Source: Gordonia alkanivorans NBRC 16433 | Lineage (GTDB): Bacteria > Actinomycetota > Actinomycetes > Mycobacteriales > Mycobacteriaceae | Length of the DNA: 64,000 bases | Reading direction: 5' to 3' | Assembly: GCF_000225505.1 (NCBI RefSeq) | Contig: NZ_BACI01000060.1 | Span: forward strand, 62,001-126,000 | Shown here: piece after piece, positions 9,575-17,589 of the stretch | Position numbering within the stretch: the stretch's first letter is position 1 | How the letters are laid out: every line of letters begins with the position of its first letter | Notes under the pieces: model-generated | Database searches by the model: none | Seen by the model: only the letters and a program-made list of their open reading frames with translations | What the model was told of the DNA's origin: nothing | Made by a program: the position numbers and the translations under genes

Positions 9575-10971
9575 TGGCGTTTCACCGCTTTCGCATAGAG
9601 GTCCAGAAGGCGGCCGCGGGGGTCGTACCGCTTCTTCAGGAGCCGATAACTCTCTCCGCCGTAGAGTTCGTCGAACTCTTCCGGCTCGTAGAAACTTTCC
9701 GAGTACAGCGACTTGTGGCCGTCGAGTTCGGCGACCTTGCGTTCGATGATCTTGTTGGTGTGCCCGGGATCGCCCGGGGTGACCGGCACGGCCGACCAGA
9801 AGCCGACGTTGACGTAGGCGCGTTGCGGTTCGAGCGGGTAGAGCGGCCACGGGCGCACCGGATCCGAACCCGGCAGGGCCGGTTCGCGAAGGCGCAGCGG
9901 GCACAGCCAGATCGGTTCGATCGGAATGTTGTCCAGGAACCATTCGACGTAGTCGGTGGTGTGCTCGATCGGCACCTCGATGTCCTGCACGACCCGTTCG
10001 CCCGGCGGGAGGCCCTTGCGGGCGTTGAGGCGGTCGCCGATGTCCCAGCGCTGGTCGAGTCCGATCAGCTTCCAGTAGAAGCTGCTGCGCAGGTAGCGCT
10101 TCGGCCACCAGCGGCGGATCTTCGGATTCTGTGCCCCGAACGCCCGTGAGCACCAGAACCAGTCGGTGTCCCAGCGCCAGAGGTAGTCGTGGATGGTGAG
10201 ACGGTCGGTGGTCTTGTTCTGAACCGACCGGTAGTAGATGTCCATCCCGGTGTAGTCGCTGACCGGGCCTTCCTCGTCGGTCTGGCGTCCGAGCGTGAGG
10301 TAGGACTCGTGGGCGGAGAACACGACTCCGTCGAGGTAGTCGACCTGTTCGCCGTCGTAGGTCTTCTCGGTGACGATCGTCTCCATCGTCGCCTGCAGCT
10401 CGGCGATCGAGGTGAATCGCACGTGCCGCAACGCGACGTAGGGCTTCACCGGTTCGAGCTCGATGCGCAGACGGACCGAATAGCCCAGCGTGCCATAGGA
10501 GTTCGGGAAGCCGAAGAACAGGTCGGCGTGCTCGTTGGTGGGCGTCGCGGTGATGATCTCGCCGTCGCCGGTCAGGATGTCGATCTCCGACACCGACTCA
10601 TGCGGCAGTCCGGAACGGAACGACGTGCTCTCGATACCCAGGCCGGTCACCGCGCCGCCGAGGGTGATCGTCTTGAGTTGCGGGACCACCAGTGGTGCCA
10701 GACCGTAGGGCAGGGTCGCCGCGACCAGGTTCTCGTAGGTGCACATCCCGGCGACGTCGGCGGTGCGGGCATCGGGATCGACCGAGATCACCCGGTCGAG
10801 TCCGGAGACGTCCAGTCCGGGATGTGGATTGGCTGCGCGCTTACGGAAGAGGTTCGACGTCTTCTTCGCAAGGCGCACGGTCGCGTTCGGGGGGATGGCA
10901 CGATAGCTGGCCAGTAGGGCGGACACCCCCTGGTCAAATGCCTGTCCCCCCATCTCCAAGCCAGAGCTCAC
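9571..10971 (-). CDS. FAD-linked oxidoreductase coupled to the CFA-type methyltransferase
   Basis: The 466-residue protein carries an N-terminal FAD-binding type 4 (PCMH) domain: VISVDPDARTADVAGMCTYE near residue 65, then LGGAVTGLGIESTSFRSG near 105. The C-terminal part is rich in Trp and Tyr (RRWWPKRYLRSSFYW). It resembles the DHCR24/DWARF1-like reductases and the mycobacterial Rv3719 protein. In the coupled pair it would reduce a methylene intermediate made by the methyltransferase, using FAD and NADPH (inference from characterised pairs). GTG at 10971 is the start used here; ATG at 10953 is possible. It is transcribed divergently from the SRPBCC gene across 63 bases. Confidence 0.85.
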   Translation of the reverse strand: MSSGLEMGGQAFDQGVSALLASYRAIPPNATVRLAKKTSNLFRKRAANPHPGLDVSGLDRVISVDPDARTADVAGMCTYENLVAATLPYGLAPLVVPQLKTITLGGAVTGLGIESTSFRSGLPHESVSEIDILTGDGEIITATPTNEHADLFFGFPNSYGTLGYSVRLRIELEPVKPYVALRHVRFTSIAELQATMETIVTEKTYDGEQVDYLDGVVFSAHESYLTLGRQTDEEGPVSDYTGMDIYYRSVQNKTTDRLTIHDYLWRWDTDWFWCSRAFGAQNPKIRRWWPKRYLRSSFYWKLIGLDQRWDIGDRLNARKGLPPGERVVQDIEVPIEHTTDYVEWFLDNIPIEPIWLCPLRLREPALPGSDPVRPWPLYPLEPQRAYVNVGFWSAVPVTPGDPGHTNKIIERKVAELDGHKSLYSESFYEPEEFDELYGGESYRLLKKRYDPRGRLLDLYAKAVKRQ

Positions 10972-11034
10972 CCGGTTAGCCTAGGACTTGATCAGTTCGC
11001 CCGCCAATCGTTTCGTCCCGAGGAGTGTTCCATC

Positions 11035-11472
11035 GTGGGTCAGGTTTCCGCATCGCAGTCGATCGACATCACCGCCGCCCCGGACGCCGTCATCGGAGCC
11101 CTCGCCGACTACACCGAGGTGCGTCCGGCGATCCTCCCGGCCCACTACCGCGACTACAAGGTCATCAGCGGCGGCAACGGCGACGGCACCGTCGTGCACT
11201 GGATCCTGCAGGCCACCGAGAAGCGGCAGCGTGACGTCCAGGCCACCGTCAGCGTGACCCCGGACACCGTGACCGAGCGCGACGCCAACTCCACGATGGT
11301 GACGACCTACACGGTCGCCCCGTCGGGCAGCGGTTCGCGCGTCACGACCACCACCACCTGGAAGGGTGCCGGTGGCATCGGCGGCTTCTTCGAGAAGACC
11401 TTCGCGCCCAAGGGGCTCAACCGCATTCAGGCCGAGGTGCTCGGCAATCTCAAGAAGCGCCTCGAGAACTGA
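11035..11472 (+). CDS. SRPBCC (START-like) family protein, Rv3718c type
   Basis: The 145-residue cytosolic protein has the polyketide-cyclase/START-like fold pattern: a beta strand SQSIDITAAPDAVIGALADY at the N-terminus, central beta strands with alternating charges, and a long C-terminal helix (KGLNRIQAEVLGNLKKRLEN). Such domains bind hydrophobic ligands in a deep pocket. GTG at 11035 has a good AGGAG eleven bases upstream. It is divergent from the lipid-modification pair, as in M. tuberculosis, so a lipid ligand is plausible but not shown. Confidence 0.75.
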   Translation: MGQVSASQSIDITAAPDAVIGALADYTEVRPAILPAHYRDYKVISGGNGDGTVVHWILQATEKRQRDVQATVSVTPDTVTERDANSTMVTTYTVAPSGSGSRVTTTTTWKGAGGIGGFFEKTFAPKGLNRIQAEVLGNLKKRLEN

Positions 11473-11540
11473 CCCCGCGCAGGAGGGGGCGGGCGCGGCC
11501 TTCGCCGCTCCCGATCCGGGACGGCGTCGACTCGACACGG

Positions 11541-12407
11541 GTGGTGCTGCGGTCCGGGCCGGAATGCACCGTCGCCGAGGCACTGCTGGCGTCGCCGAGC
11601 CTCGCGGATCTCGGGATCGAGGAGTTGCACGCGCGTGCCGCGGCCGGCGAGATCGTCGACGCCGACGGGCAGCCCGTCGACCTCGACGCGCCGTCGCGGG
11701 TGAACGTCTCGCTCTACCTGTACCGCGACCTGCCCGACGAGGTCCCGATCCCGTTCGACGTCCCGGTGCTCTACCGCGACGAGAACATCGTCGTCGTGGA
11801 CAAGCCGCATTTCCTGTCCACCATGCCGCGGGGTCGTCACGTGACGCAGACCGCGCTGGTACGACTCCGCCGCGAACTGGGCAGCGACACGATCTCGCCG
11901 GCCCACCGCTTGGACCGGCTCACCGCCGGTGTTCTGCTCTTCACGCTGCGGCCCGAGGTCCGGGCGGCGTATCATGACCTGTTCGCCTCCCGGCTGGCGC
12001 GCAAGGAGTACCGCGCGCTGGCGCCGGTCGACGAGAGACTCACCGAGACCGTCACCGTGCGCGACCGGATCGAAAAAACCGCCGGTGACCTGCGGGCCCG
12101 CGTCGTCGACGGGCCGGTCAACGCCATCAGCGACGTCACCCTCGTCGAACAGACCGACCGTGGCGGCGTCTACCGGCTGGTGCCGCACACCGGACGCACG
12201 CACCAGCTGCGGCTGCACATGTCGTCCCTGGGTGTGCCCATCGTCGACGATCCGCTGTATCCCGACGTACGCCCCGAGCTCGCGGAACGGGCCGATCACG
12301 GGGACTTCTCTTCCCCGCTGCGGCTCGTCGCACACGCCCTGGAGTTCACGGACCCGCTCGACGGGACGGAGCGCCGGTTCGTGAGCCGTCGCTCGGTGGT
12401 GTCCTGA
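11541..12407 (+). CDS. RluA-family pseudouridine synthase; N-terminus uncertain
   Basis: The catalytic motif HRLDRLTAGVLLF (Asp at about residue 123) and the later HTGRTHQLRLHMSSLG are those of RluA-type enzymes, which isomerise uridine in rRNA or tRNA. An N-terminal S4-like segment with RVNVSLYLYRDLPDE is also present. GTG at 11541 is the first ordinary start in the frame, yet the family motif PLPIRDGVDSTR lies just upstream in frame (about 11505-11540), behind a perfect AGGAGG at 11481. No ATG, GTG or TTG exists between the preceding in-frame stop and 11541. Either a non-standard start (CTG at 11469 or an AUC-type codon) is used or this copy has lost its start. Confidence 0.8.
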   Translation: MVLRSGPECTVAEALLASPSLADLGIEELHARAAAGEIVDADGQPVDLDAPSRVNVSLYLYRDLPDEVPIPFDVPVLYRDENIVVVDKPHFLSTMPRGRHVTQTALVRLRRELGSDTISPAHRLDRLTAGVLLFTLRPEVRAAYHDLFASRLARKEYRALAPVDERLTETVTVRDRIEKTAGDLRARVVDGPVNAISDVTLVEQTDRGGVYRLVPHTGRTHQLRLHMSSLGVPIVDDPLYPDVRPELAERADHGDFSSPLRLVAHALEFTDPLDGTERRFVSRRSVVS

Positions 12408-12472
12408 AATGCCGCCCCTGGTGGATTTCGGCGGCTGACCTCGGGGCGGGCGGCAGAAGTACCCTGGCGACC

Positions 12473-12802
12473 GTGACCATCCGCGCGTCGTACGAACGAC
12501 ACCCCGACCTGGGCTGCGAGGCCGTCGTGTTCATCGACGACGAGTCGCTGGCGTGTTTCCAGATCCAGCGAGATCTCACCGGCGGCCCCCGGGCCGACGA
12601 ACACTGCGTCACCACCGGGGCGAGTGCGCCAATCTACGGCGGGATCGTCGAGTGGCGGCGGGTCGAGGACCGTTTCGAGTTCTCTCTCACACGACGAGCC
12701 GGTCATCTGTTCGGCGACGAGGTGCTGTCCTTCGAGATCAGCCCGGTCGACGAGGTGAGCGTCGACGACATCGCCGCGCATGTCGATCGATTGTTGCGCT
12801 GA
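12473..12802 (+). CDS. Small Imm10-like protein
   Basis: The 109-residue protein has the layout of the Imm10 immunity family: [16 protein letters not shown], then [18 protein letters not shown], then a strand [20 protein letters not shown] and a C-terminal helix ending VDRLLR. Imm10 proteins neutralise secreted polymorphic toxins in other bacteria. No toxin gene is adjacent; the neighbours are a pseudouridine synthase and ybaB-recR. GTG at 12473 sits seven bases after TACCCT (12460-12465), indicating a leaderless transcript. The family assignment comes from pattern memory and needs a profile search. Confidence 0.5.
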   Translation: MTIRASYERHPDLGCEAVVFIDDESLACFQIQRDLTGGPRADEHCVTTGASAPIYGGIVEWRRVEDRFEFSLTRRAGHLFGDEVLSFEISPVDEVSVDDIAAHVDRLLR

Positions 12803-12824
12803 CCCGGGGGCTACCCTGGACGGC

Positions 12825-13196
12825 GTGACGCAACCATTCGATCCCAGCGCATTGTTCGGCGGCGGCCAGGGCGGCGAGAACCCGATGGCGGGTCTGCTGG
12901 CCCAGGCGCAGCAGATGCAGGAGAAGCTCCTGTCGGCACAGAACGAGATCGCCGCGGCGGAGATCGTCGGGAGCGCGGGCAACGGCCTGGTCACCGTGAC
13001 CGGCAACGGCACCGGCGAGGTGACCGCGGTGTCCATCGACCCCAAGGTCGTCGACCCCGAGGATGTGGAGACCCTGCAGGATCTGCTGCTCGGCGCGCTC
13101 GCCGACCTGTCGCAGAAGCGTGAGCAGCTCACGAGCGAGAAGATGGGTCCGCTGGCCGGAGGCCTCGGCGGCGGCATCCCCGGGCTCGGCGGCTGA
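12825..13196 (+). CDS. YbaB/EbfC family nucleoid-associated protein
   Basis: The 123-residue product has the family core: a coiled-coil helix ([24 protein letters not shown]), then a beta hairpin with [20 protein letters not shown], then [22 protein letters not shown] helical sequence and a Gly-rich tail. YbaB proteins are dimeric tweezers-shaped DNA binders, almost always next to recR, as here (52 bases apart). GTG at 12825 is preferred, because TACCCT lies at 12812-12817 and the sequence after it ([12 protein letters not shown]) resembles mycobacterial starts. Confidence 0.92.
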   Translation: MTQPFDPSALFGGGQGGENPMAGLLAQAQQMQEKLLSAQNEIAAAEIVGSAGNGLVTVTGNGTGEVTAVSIDPKVVDPEDVETLQDLLLGALADLSQKREQLTSEKMGPLAGGLGGGIPGLGG

Positions 13197-13247
13197 TCGC
13201 GCCCGCCGCGCGATCCTTCCCACCACACCAGAGAACCCGGGCACGCG

Positions 13248-13859
13248 ATGTATGAAGGACCGATCCAGGATCTGATCGACGAACTGGCCAAACAGCCGGG
13301 GCTCGGTCCCAAGGGTGCGCAGCGGATCGCCTTCCATCTGCTCGCGGGGGAGAAGTCCGACATCGACCGGCTGATCGCCGCGCTCGGACGCGTGCGCGAC
13401 GACGTCGTGTTCTGCGCCGAATGCGGAAACGTGTCGGCGAACCGGCTGTGCCGGATCTGCTCGGATGCGCGACGCGATGCCACCAAGATCTGCGTCGTCG
13501 AAGAACCCAAGGATGTGCACGCGATCGAGCGGACCAAGGAGTTCACCGGTCGCTACCACGTGCTCGGCGGGGCCCTTGATCCGTTGTCGGGGATCGGGCC
13601 CGACCAACTCCGTATCCGCGAGCTGCTGCGTCGGCTCGCCAATCAGGAGGACGGCGTCGACGTCAGCGAGGTGATCGTCGCGACCGACCCCAACACCGAG
13701 GGCGAGGCCACCGCCACCTACCTGCAGCGCATGCTCAAGGATTTCCCCGGGCTGTCGGTGACGCGCCTGGCGTCGGGTCTGCCGATGGGCGGCGACCTCG
13801 AGTTCGCCGACGAACTGACCCTCGGCCGGGCCCTGTCCGGGCGCCGGATTCTCGCCTGA
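13248..13859 (+). CDS. recR: Recombination mediator RecR
   Basis: The 203-residue protein contains the helix-hairpin-helix [18 protein letters not shown], a four-cysteine zinc finger ([18 protein letters not shown], about residues 56-73), and a Toprim domain with [12 protein letters not shown] and [15 protein letters not shown]. RecR works with RecF and RecO to load RecA on gapped DNA. Length and domain order are normal. ATG at 13248 follows ybaB. Confidence 0.97.
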   Translation: MYEGPIQDLIDELAKQPGLGPKGAQRIAFHLLAGEKSDIDRLIAALGRVRDDVVFCAECGNVSANRLCRICSDARRDATKICVVEEPKDVHAIERTKEFTGRYHVLGGALDPLSGIGPDQLRIRELLRRLANQEDGVDVSEVIVATDPNTEGEATATYLQRMLKDFPGLSVTRLASGLPMGGDLEFADELTLGRALSGRRILA

Positions 13860-13905
13860 GGAACCGAACGCGGGCGTACCTCGTGAGCCCGGCTAAGGTC
13901 GGGGA

Positions 13906-15531
13906 GTGATATCGCTGAAGCGGGGGCGTCGACGAGTCCGGGTGATCGCGGCGGGGGTGGCCGCTGTCGCCGTCGCCGGCCTGGCGGACACGGCACGGGT
14001 CGTGGCTCCCGCCGGGGCTGCGGTGCCCGAGCTGGAATGGACGTCATGTCCCGCCGTGCACGGCGTGCCGGCGAGCGTCCGGTGTGCCGCGGTCGAGGTC
14101 CCGCTGAATCACGCCAAGCCGAACGGGCCCACGATCGAGCTGTTGGTGAGCCGTGTTCCCGCACGCGATCGGGCGCAGCGCCGCGGTGTCCTGATGGGCA
14201 ACCCGGGAGGCCCCGGCGGCGACGGGATCGCGATGTTCAGCCAGTTGCGTGTGCCGGACGAGGTGCGCGATCAGTGGGATCTCGTTGCGGTGCAGCCGCG
14301 TGGGCTGGTGTCGGGCACTCCGCTCAAGTGTGACCCGATCACCGGATCGGAGCCCGAAACCTTCACCGCCGCAGGGAAACTCAATCGAGATCGGTGCGAA
14401 CGGCAAACGCCGGGTGTCGGGTCGACCCTCACCACGGAGAACACCGCACGCGACATCGAGGTGGTCCGTCGGGCGCTGGGCGAGTCCGCGATCAGCCTGT
14501 ACGGCATCTCCTACGGGACGTTGCTCTTCGCGACCTACGCGACGCTGTTCCCCCAGCGGGTGGATCGCATGGTCCTCGATTCCGGCTTCGATCCCGGCGT
14601 CGTGTGGAACGCACTCCTGGATACGCAGACCCCCGGTTACAAGGCCCGCGTCCACGCCATGATGGCCTGGATCGCCCGAAACGATCGCATCTACCATCTC
14701 GGTGCCACTCCGCTTGCCGTGTACCGGAAGTGGAGCAACCGTGTCAGCGCCGAGGCGGGCGTCCCGCCGTCTCTGGTCGCGCCACCGGCACGGGTCGGGG
14801 ACGTTCCGCCGGGGCTTCGCGCCGTCGCCGACCAGTACATCGCCGGGACCGACCTGACCGCGGATGCGCGTGCACGGTTCGAGAACTTCGTTGCGACGCT
14901 GCTGACACCCGGTTCGGTGCAGGCGAACTCGGGACTCCTGATCCTGACGCGGGCGTTTGCGCCCGATCGGAACCTCTGGCCGGTCATCGCGATGATGACG
15001 GCCGGTACCGCCCGGAAGTTCGCCGAGCCCCCACCCGCGGTTCTCGAAGCTGCGACGGTCTCACAGGACATGCAGGGGATCGTCCTGTGCAACGAGAACC
15101 AGGTGCCGGCCGACCCGTCGATGAGCCTCCCGGCGTTCATCACCGGCTACGTCACCGCCGACCCGTTCGAGGCGCCGGGATTCGTCTACCGGTCGGGGAT
15201 GGCCTGTGCGGGAGCGGCTCCGGTCACCCGCCCGATCCAGATCCGGAATCGGGGCCTCGCCGTACGGCCGTTGCAGATCCAGAGCATCGGCGATCCCCAG
15301 ACGCCGTACCGCGGAAGCCTGGTCATGCGGCGGCAGATGGACAGCCACCTGATCACCGTCGGCGGGGGAGACCACGGTCAGTTGGGCCGTGCGAACCGGC
15401 CGCTCGACGCCGCCATCGCCGAGTACCTGCGGACCGGGCGGACCGCGGTCACCCGTGTCCCGGAGGCGCCGATCACCGCACCACTGACCACGTTCCCGCC
15501 GGGTCTGTCCGCGGGTGTGGCGGTGCGGTGA
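13906..15531 (+). CDS. Secreted alpha/beta hydrolase with TAP-like C-terminal domain
   Basis: A signal peptide is present (basic start LKRGRRRVRV, hydrophobic core IAAGVAAVAVAGLA, A-rich cleavage region near residue 38). The 541-residue protein has an oxyanion segment GNPGGPGGDG, nucleophile elbow GISYG (Ser202) and a late His in GGGDHGQ, with TAP-like C-terminal sequence before it. The family includes tripeptidyl aminopeptidases and exported mycobacterial carboxylesterases/proteases. TAAGGT lies six bases before GTG 13906. It overlaps the next gene by four bases (GTGA), forming an operon with a P-loop kinase. The substrate is unknown. Confidence 0.8.
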   Translation: MISLKRGRRRVRVIAAGVAAVAVAGLADTARVVAPAGAAVPELEWTSCPAVHGVPASVRCAAVEVPLNHAKPNGPTIELLVSRVPARDRAQRRGVLMGNPGGPGGDGIAMFSQLRVPDEVRDQWDLVAVQPRGLVSGTPLKCDPITGSEPETFTAAGKLNRDRCERQTPGVGSTLTTENTARDIEVVRRALGESAISLYGISYGTLLFATYATLFPQRVDRMVLDSGFDPGVVWNALLDTQTPGYKARVHAMMAWIARNDRIYHLGATPLAVYRKWSNRVSAEAGVPPSLVAPPARVGDVPPGLRAVADQYIAGTDLTADARARFENFVATLLTPGSVQANSGLLILTRAFAPDRNLWPVIAMMTAGTARKFAEPPPAVLEAATVSQDMQGIVLCNENQVPADPSMSLPAFITGYVTADPFEAPGFVYRSGMACAGAAPVTRPIQIRNRGLAVRPLQIQSIGDPQTPYRGSLVMRRQMDSHLITVGGGDHGQLGRANRPLDAAIAEYLRTGRTAVTRVPEAPITAPLTTFPPGLSAGVAVR

Positions 15532-16088
15532 CGGCGGCCGACCGCGTCGCCCCCGAGATCGGTGCGCGGGTCGCCGAACTCGCCGGGCAGCTCGACTCGG
15601 GCATCGTCGCCATCGACGGACCGTCGGGAGCGGGCAAGTCGACGGTCGCGGATCTACTGGTCGCGCAACTGCGTGAGCGGGGCGCCGGGGTGACGCTGGT
15701 GCGCACCGACGACTTCGCCTCCTGGGACGACCCGGTCGCCTGGTGGCCCGAACTGGAAGCCGATGTGCTGCATTCCTTCGTCCGGCGATGGGACTACCGC
15801 TATCGGCCTCGGGTGTGGCGCGACGGTGTCGCGACGCCCGGGCCGCCGGTGTGGATCGAGTGGCAGCCGCTGCTGATCATCGAAGGGGTGTCGTCGGCGC
15901 GGCGTCGCATCGCCGACCGGTTGACCCACGCCCTGTGGCTCGACGGCGGAACCGAGGCCGAGCGTCTGGAGCGGGCCGTCGCACGGGACGGCGAGGGGTC
16001 GCGCGCCCACCTGCAGCAATGGCAGGAGTTCGAACGCGGCTGGTTCGCGGTCGACCGCACGCGCGAACGCTGCGTCGTACTGGACTGA
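15528..16088 (+). CDS. P-loop uridine-kinase-like protein
   Basis: The 186-residue product has Walker A GPSGAGKST near residues 26-34, a DDF acid pair (VRTDDFASW) at the position used by uridine kinase-type enzymes to bind the nucleoside, and an LIIEGVSSAR strand equivalent to Walker B. The length and DDF motif fit the small actinobacterial uridine/phosphoribulokinase-like kinases. Start GTG at 15528 overlaps the hydrolase stop codon, implying coupled translation. The true phosphoryl acceptor is not predictable. Confidence 0.72.
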   Translation: MTAADRVAPEIGARVAELAGQLDSGIVAIDGPSGAGKSTVADLLVAQLRERGAGVTLVRTDDFASWDDPVAWWPELEADVLHSFVRRWDYRYRPRVWRDGVATPGPPVWIEWQPLLIIEGVSSARRRIADRLTHALWLDGGTEAERLERAVARDGEGSRAHLQQWQEFERGWFAVDRTRERCVVLD

Positions 16089-16121
16089 TCGCTCCACCGC
16101 CGCTCGCGGTTACTGTCGGAT

Positions 16122-16862
16122 ATGGGCACCCGACGGCACTTTCGTGATCCGGGATTCCGTGACCTCGCGGAGCTCGATGCGCTGCTGATCGACTGTCGCG
16201 CATGCCCGCGGCTCGTCGAGTGGCGCGAACAGGTGGCCCGTGAGAAGCGTCGGGCGTTCGCCGACCAGGAGTACTGGGGACGGCCGGTCCCGGGCATCGG
16301 ACCGGCGGATGCGCGGTTGCTGATCGTGGGTCTCGCGCCGGCCGCCCACGGCGGCAATCGCACCGGCCGGATGTTCACCGGCGACCAGTCCGGTGACTTC
16401 CTGTTCTCCGCCATGTATCTCGCCGGCCTGGTGAGTCAGCCGCACTCGGTGTCGATGGACGACGGGCTGGAACTGTTCGACACCCGGATCACCGCGCCCG
16501 TGCACTGCGCTCCGCCGCAGAACAAACCGACGGTCGAGGAGCGGGACCGGTGCTCGCACTGGCTGCACGGTGAGCTCGAATTGCTCGCTCCGACGGCGCG
16601 ATCCGTGATCACGCTGGGCGCCTTCGGTTGGCAGTCGACGCTGCGCACGTTCGGCGCGCTCGGCTGGACGGTGCCGCGGCCGGCGCCGAAGTTCGGGCAC
16701 GGCGCGTCGACGATCCTGACCCGCGGCGACGCGGTCCTCGAGGTGTTCGGGTGCTACCACGTGAGTCAGCACAACACCTTCACCGGACGGCTGACCGTCG
16801 AGATGCTCGTGGACGTGCTGAAAGCCGCGGCGGAGTCCGCGGGGATCGTGCCGGGGGAGTGA
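16122..16862 (+). CDS. Family 5 uracil-DNA glycosylase (UdgB type, Fe-S)
   Basis: The 246-residue enzyme has an early CRACPR pair, motif A GLAPAAHGGNRTGRMFTGD, an APVHCAPPQNKP segment with a third cysteine, and motif HVSQHNTFTGRLT after GCYHVS, which supplies the fourth cysteine. These four cysteines hold the 4Fe-4S cluster of family 4/5 UDGs. Motif A with Ala instead of a catalytic Asp or Asn is the mark of UdgB, which removes uracil, hypoxanthine and other deaminated bases. ATG at 16122 lies five bases after TACTGT. It converges with gatD, four bases apart. Confidence 0.9.
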   Translation: MGTRRHFRDPGFRDLAELDALLIDCRACPRLVEWREQVAREKRRAFADQEYWGRPVPGIGPADARLLIVGLAPAAHGGNRTGRMFTGDQSGDFLFSAMYLAGLVSQPHSVSMDDGLELFDTRITAPVHCAPPQNKPTVEERDRCSHWLHGELELLAPTARSVITLGAFGWQSTLRTFGALGWTVPRPAPKFGHGASTILTRGDAVLEVFGCYHVSQHNTFTGRLTVEMLVDVLKAAAESAGIVPGE

Positions 16863-16866
16863 GTGC

Positions 16867-17589
16867 CTACCGCCGCCGGCCGGCGGCGAGGCGTTCCTTG
16901 CGCAACCGGCTGACCTCCGGGAGGTCCAGCGGCGCAAGCGATTCGACGCCCACCGCGGTCGCGAGTAGGTGGTCGGCGAGCTCCGGGTTGCGAGCCAGCG
17001 CCGGACCGTGCATGTAGGTGCCGAGCGCGCTGCCCTGCACGACGCCCTCGGTGCCGTCGCCGACGCCGTTGCCGACGCCGTGCTTCACACGTCCGAGCGG
17101 CTTGGCATCGGAGCCCAACGTTGTTCCGCCGCGGTGGTTCTCGAAGCCGGTGAGCGGCTGCGTGAGCGCGGCGAGCGTCGGTTCGGTGACCAGTTCGCCG
17201 ATGCTGCGCTTCTCCTGCGGTGCGGTGGTCAGGTCGAACAGCGAGATGCCGTCGACCCGTTCACCGGCCGAGGTCTCGTACCAGTGGCCGAGCACCTGGA
17301 TGGCCGCGCAGATCGCGAGGACCGGGCGTCCCGCCGCCGCGGCCTGCTGCAGGCCGGGGTAACGGGTCAGGTGGCGGGTGGCCAGACGCTGGGCGTAGTC
17401 CTCGGCGCCACCGAGGGTGTAGACGTCGAGGGAGTTCGGTACCGGGTCGTCGAGCGTGATGTGCACGACCTCGGCGTCGATCCCGCGCATGATGGCGCGA
17501 CGCTTGAGGACGAGGGCGTTGCCGCCGTCGCCGTAGGTGCCCATGACGTCGGGCAGGACCAGCCCGATCCGCAGCGTCGACTCGCTCAC
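16867..17589 (-). CDS. gatD: Lipid II isoglutaminyl synthase, glutamine amidotransferase subunit
   Basis: The 240-residue class I amidotransferase of the CobB/CobQ-like group has the nucleophile in LAICAAIQVLG (Cys about 94) and the catalytic His in GTYMHGP. GatD supplies ammonia from glutamine to MurT, which amidates the alpha-carboxyl of D-Glu in the lipid II stem peptide to D-iGln, needed for efficient cross-linking. Start GTG at 17589 overlaps the murT stop codon (GTGA). Order murT-gatD and position equal Rv3712-Rv3713. Confidence 0.93.
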   Translation of the reverse strand: MSESTLRIGLVLPDVMGTYGDGGNALVLKRRAIMRGIDAEVVHITLDDPVPNSLDVYTLGGAEDYAQRLATRHLTRYPGLQQAAAAGRPVLAICAAIQVLGHWYETSAGERVDGISLFDLTTAPQEKRSIGELVTEPTLAALTQPLTGFENHRGGTTLGSDAKPLGRVKHGVGNGVGDGTEGVVQGSALGTYMHGPALARNPELADHLLATAVGVESLAPLDLPEVSRLRKERLAAGRRR

